A DNA stretch of 14,931 nt, from NCBI GenBank assembly GCA_015258485.1, contig JABZIF010000017.1:1-14931 (forward strand). Reading direction: 5' to 3'. The position numbers and the translations under genes are program-made. Positions 14,053 through 14,931 of the stretch are shown here, one piece after another. The notes under the pieces are model-generated. The model was given only the letters and a program-made list of their open reading frames with translations. It searched no databases and was not told the origin of the DNA. This DNA is from Atopobiaceae bacterium. Its GTDB lineage: Bacteria; Actinomycetota; Coriobacteriia; Coriobacteriales; Atopobiaceae. Each line of letters opens with the position of its first letter. The stretch's first letter is position 1.

Positions 14053-14066
14053 ATTCTGTTCAGAAT
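14053..14066. promoter_or_regulatory. ATTCTG-TT-CAGAAT palindrome, possible operator
   Basis: A perfect 6-bp inverted repeat with a 2-bp centre in the intergenic region upstream of the redox operon. The half-site ATTCTG occurs again about 40 bp away (near 14093). It could be a repressor site, but short palindromes of this kind also arise by chance in AT-rich sequence. Confidence 0.2.
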
Positions 14067-14144
14067 TTGTCTGTCCATCAACTTCAAACTCAATTCTGTG
14101 CCTTCAAGAATAAAAATACCTTGGAACAGCCATAAATTTAGAAA

Positions 14145-14174
14145 AAGCTGACAATCTTTATAGATTGTCAGCTT
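14145..14174 (-). terminator. Intrinsic terminator of the LsrF-like aldolase gene
   Basis: A perfect 13-bp stem, AAGCTGACAATCT with AGATTGTCAGCTT, closes a 4-nt loop (TTAT). On the minus strand it runs straight into TTTTTC. It lies about 90 nt after the stop of the aldolase gene and insulates it from the redox operon downstream. Confidence 0.9.
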
Positions 14175-14264
14175 AAGGTCAGCGTGCTTTACAATAAAAA
14201 GTGAATGTAGGCCTCATCTCACACAAATCATATGTTGCCAAAACCATTACTTATCGTATGTTCT

Positions 14265-14931
14265 TTAATGAATTGCATCCTCAAAGAATTCCCACGCCTC
14301 ATTATCAGTTGCACCCTCGTGAACAATCATACGGACAGCCTCAGCCATCTGCAGAGGATGAGTGCTCTGGAAGATGTTGCGGCCCATGTCAACACCGCGT
14401 GCGCCCTTGCGGATAACGTCATATGCAAGGTGCAGAGCATCGCGCTCAGCAAGTTTTTTACCGCCAGCAACAACAATTGGAACTGGGCATGCTGCAACAA
14501 CTTCTTCAAAGTCTTCGCAGTCATAAGTCTTAACAATCTGGCAGCCCATCTCAGCAATAATACGGGTTGCAAGCTTAAAGAAGCGACCAGTACGCTCCAT
14601 GTCCTTACCAACAGCGCAAACGCCAAGTGTAGGAATGCTATAGCGGAAGCCAGCATTAATGACCTGACTCAGGTTGTCAATACTAGAGAGCTGGCCATCA
14701 GCACCGATGAAAGTCTGAACAGCCATGCAATCTGCATTCATACGGATAGCGTCCTCAATGTCAACAGCAACAACCTCGTGAGAGAGATCAGCCTGAAGCA
14801 TAGAAGAACCTGAAGAAACGCGCAGTGCAATACCCTTAGAAATCTCAGGGGAAACACAGGTTCTAATTGCACCACGAGTACCCATGAAGCAGTCAACATA
14901 AGGAGCAAGCTGTGGAAGCAGCAGGTCAAGA
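14265..14931 (-). CDS. LsrF/DhnA-type class I aldolase family protein, 5' end outside the window
   Basis: The last 221 codons of a Schiff-base aldolase; the frame stays open to the window edge, where it reads LDLLLPQLAPYVDCFMGTRG, so the N terminus is missing. It resembles E. coli LsrF closely from memory: SEISKG-like lead, LQADLSHEVVAVDIEDAIRMN, PTLGVCAVGKDMERTGRFF, LATRIIAEMGCQIVKTYD with the catalytic lysine, CPVPIVVAGGKKLAERDAL, and GVDMGRNIFQSTHPLQMAEA. LsrF is a thiolase acting on the phosphorylated autoinducer-2 breakdown product; close relatives are archaeal-type fructose-bisphosphate aldolases. No lsr transporter or kinase gene is visible in the window, so substrate is open and I give no symbol. 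Family membership is secure. Confidence 0.87.
   Translation of the reverse strand, partial: LDLLLPQLAPYVDCFMGTRGAIRTCVSPEISKGIALRVSSGSSMLQADLSHEVVAVDIEDAIRMNADCMAVQTFIGADGQLSSIDNLSQVINAGFRYSIPTLGVCAVGKDMERTGRFFKLATRIIAEMGCQIVKTYDCEDFEEVVAACPVPIVVAGGKKLAERDALHLAYDVIRKGARGVDMGRNIFQSTHPLQMAEAVRMIVHEGATDNEAWEFFEDAIH

Larger units (their letters stand above)
13944..14264. other. Intergenic region upstream of the redox operon
   Basis: This 321-nt stretch has no gene I can support. From the redox operon outwards it holds the ribosome binding site of the 55-residue gene, a TTAACAC direct repeat at 13983-14000, an AT-rich stretch with a possible -10 TATAAA (14014-14019, minus strand) but no good -35, a palindrome at 14053-14066, and the terminator of the LsrF-like gene at 14145-14174. 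The redox operon promoter should lie between about 13985 and 14140. Confidence 0.6.

Overview
The window most likely comes from a low- to mid-GC actinobacterium of the class Coriobacteriia (Atopobium/Lancefieldella/Olsenella type). This is inferred from the dnaK-grpE-dnaJ-hspR gene order, which is typical of Actinobacteria, from the otherwise actinobacterial DnaK sequence, and from the moderate, uneven GC content. It was not checked against a database. Every convincing gene lies on the minus strand, so transcription runs from high to low coordinates. I saw no rRNA, tRNA, CRISPR array, insertion sequence or phage gene.

Region 1 (47-4373, with its promoter region to about 4593) is the heat-shock operon dnaK, grpE, dnaJ, hspR. 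It encodes the Hsp70 chaperone, its nucleotide exchange factor, a J-protein and a MerR-type repressor that probably closes the feedback loop. Two details are unusual. DnaK carries a segment of roughly 22 residues (about residues 76-98) that the DnaKs of mycobacteria and most Gram-positives lack. The DnaJ has no zinc finger and is therefore CbpA-like. A perfect 8-bp inverted repeat upstream of dnaK is the best operator candidate, although it is not a canonical HAIR or CIRCE element.

Region 2 (4594-8941) is a tight four-gene sugar phosphotransferase (PTS) operon. It encodes a PRD-containing regulator with its own EIIB-like and EIIA domains, a stand-alone EIIB, an ascorbate-type (UlaA/SgaT) EIIC, and a protein of the tryptophan synthase alpha (TrpA) family. 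No trpB or other trp gene is present. The TrpA-like protein sits where PTS operons usually carry the sugar-phosphate enzyme, so it is the best candidate here for a new catalytic role. The operon has no separate EIIA, so the regulator's C-terminal EIIA domain may serve the transporter as well.

Region 3 (9148-9819) is a fructose-6-phosphate aldolase (FSA/TalC type) followed by a strong intrinsic terminator. Region 4 (9918-11805) is an OmpR-type response regulator and a histidine kinase with a very short extracytoplasmic loop; the two genes overlap by 11 nt.

Region 5 (12002-13943) looks like an envelope thiol-redox operon: a 55-residue membrane protein ending in a CLECVGIG motif (missed by ordinary gene length cut-offs), a membrane polyferredoxin with many cysteine motifs, and a TlpA/ResA-like thioredoxin lipoprotein. 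A candidate 24-codon Cys-Cys open frame and a long hairpin lie between the last two. The adjacent two-component system is a plausible regulator, and a TTAACAC direct repeat with an 11-bp period lies upstream of the operon.

Region 6 (14265-14931) is the 3' part of an LsrF/DhnA-type class I aldolase that runs off the window end and is followed by a clear terminator at 14145-14174.
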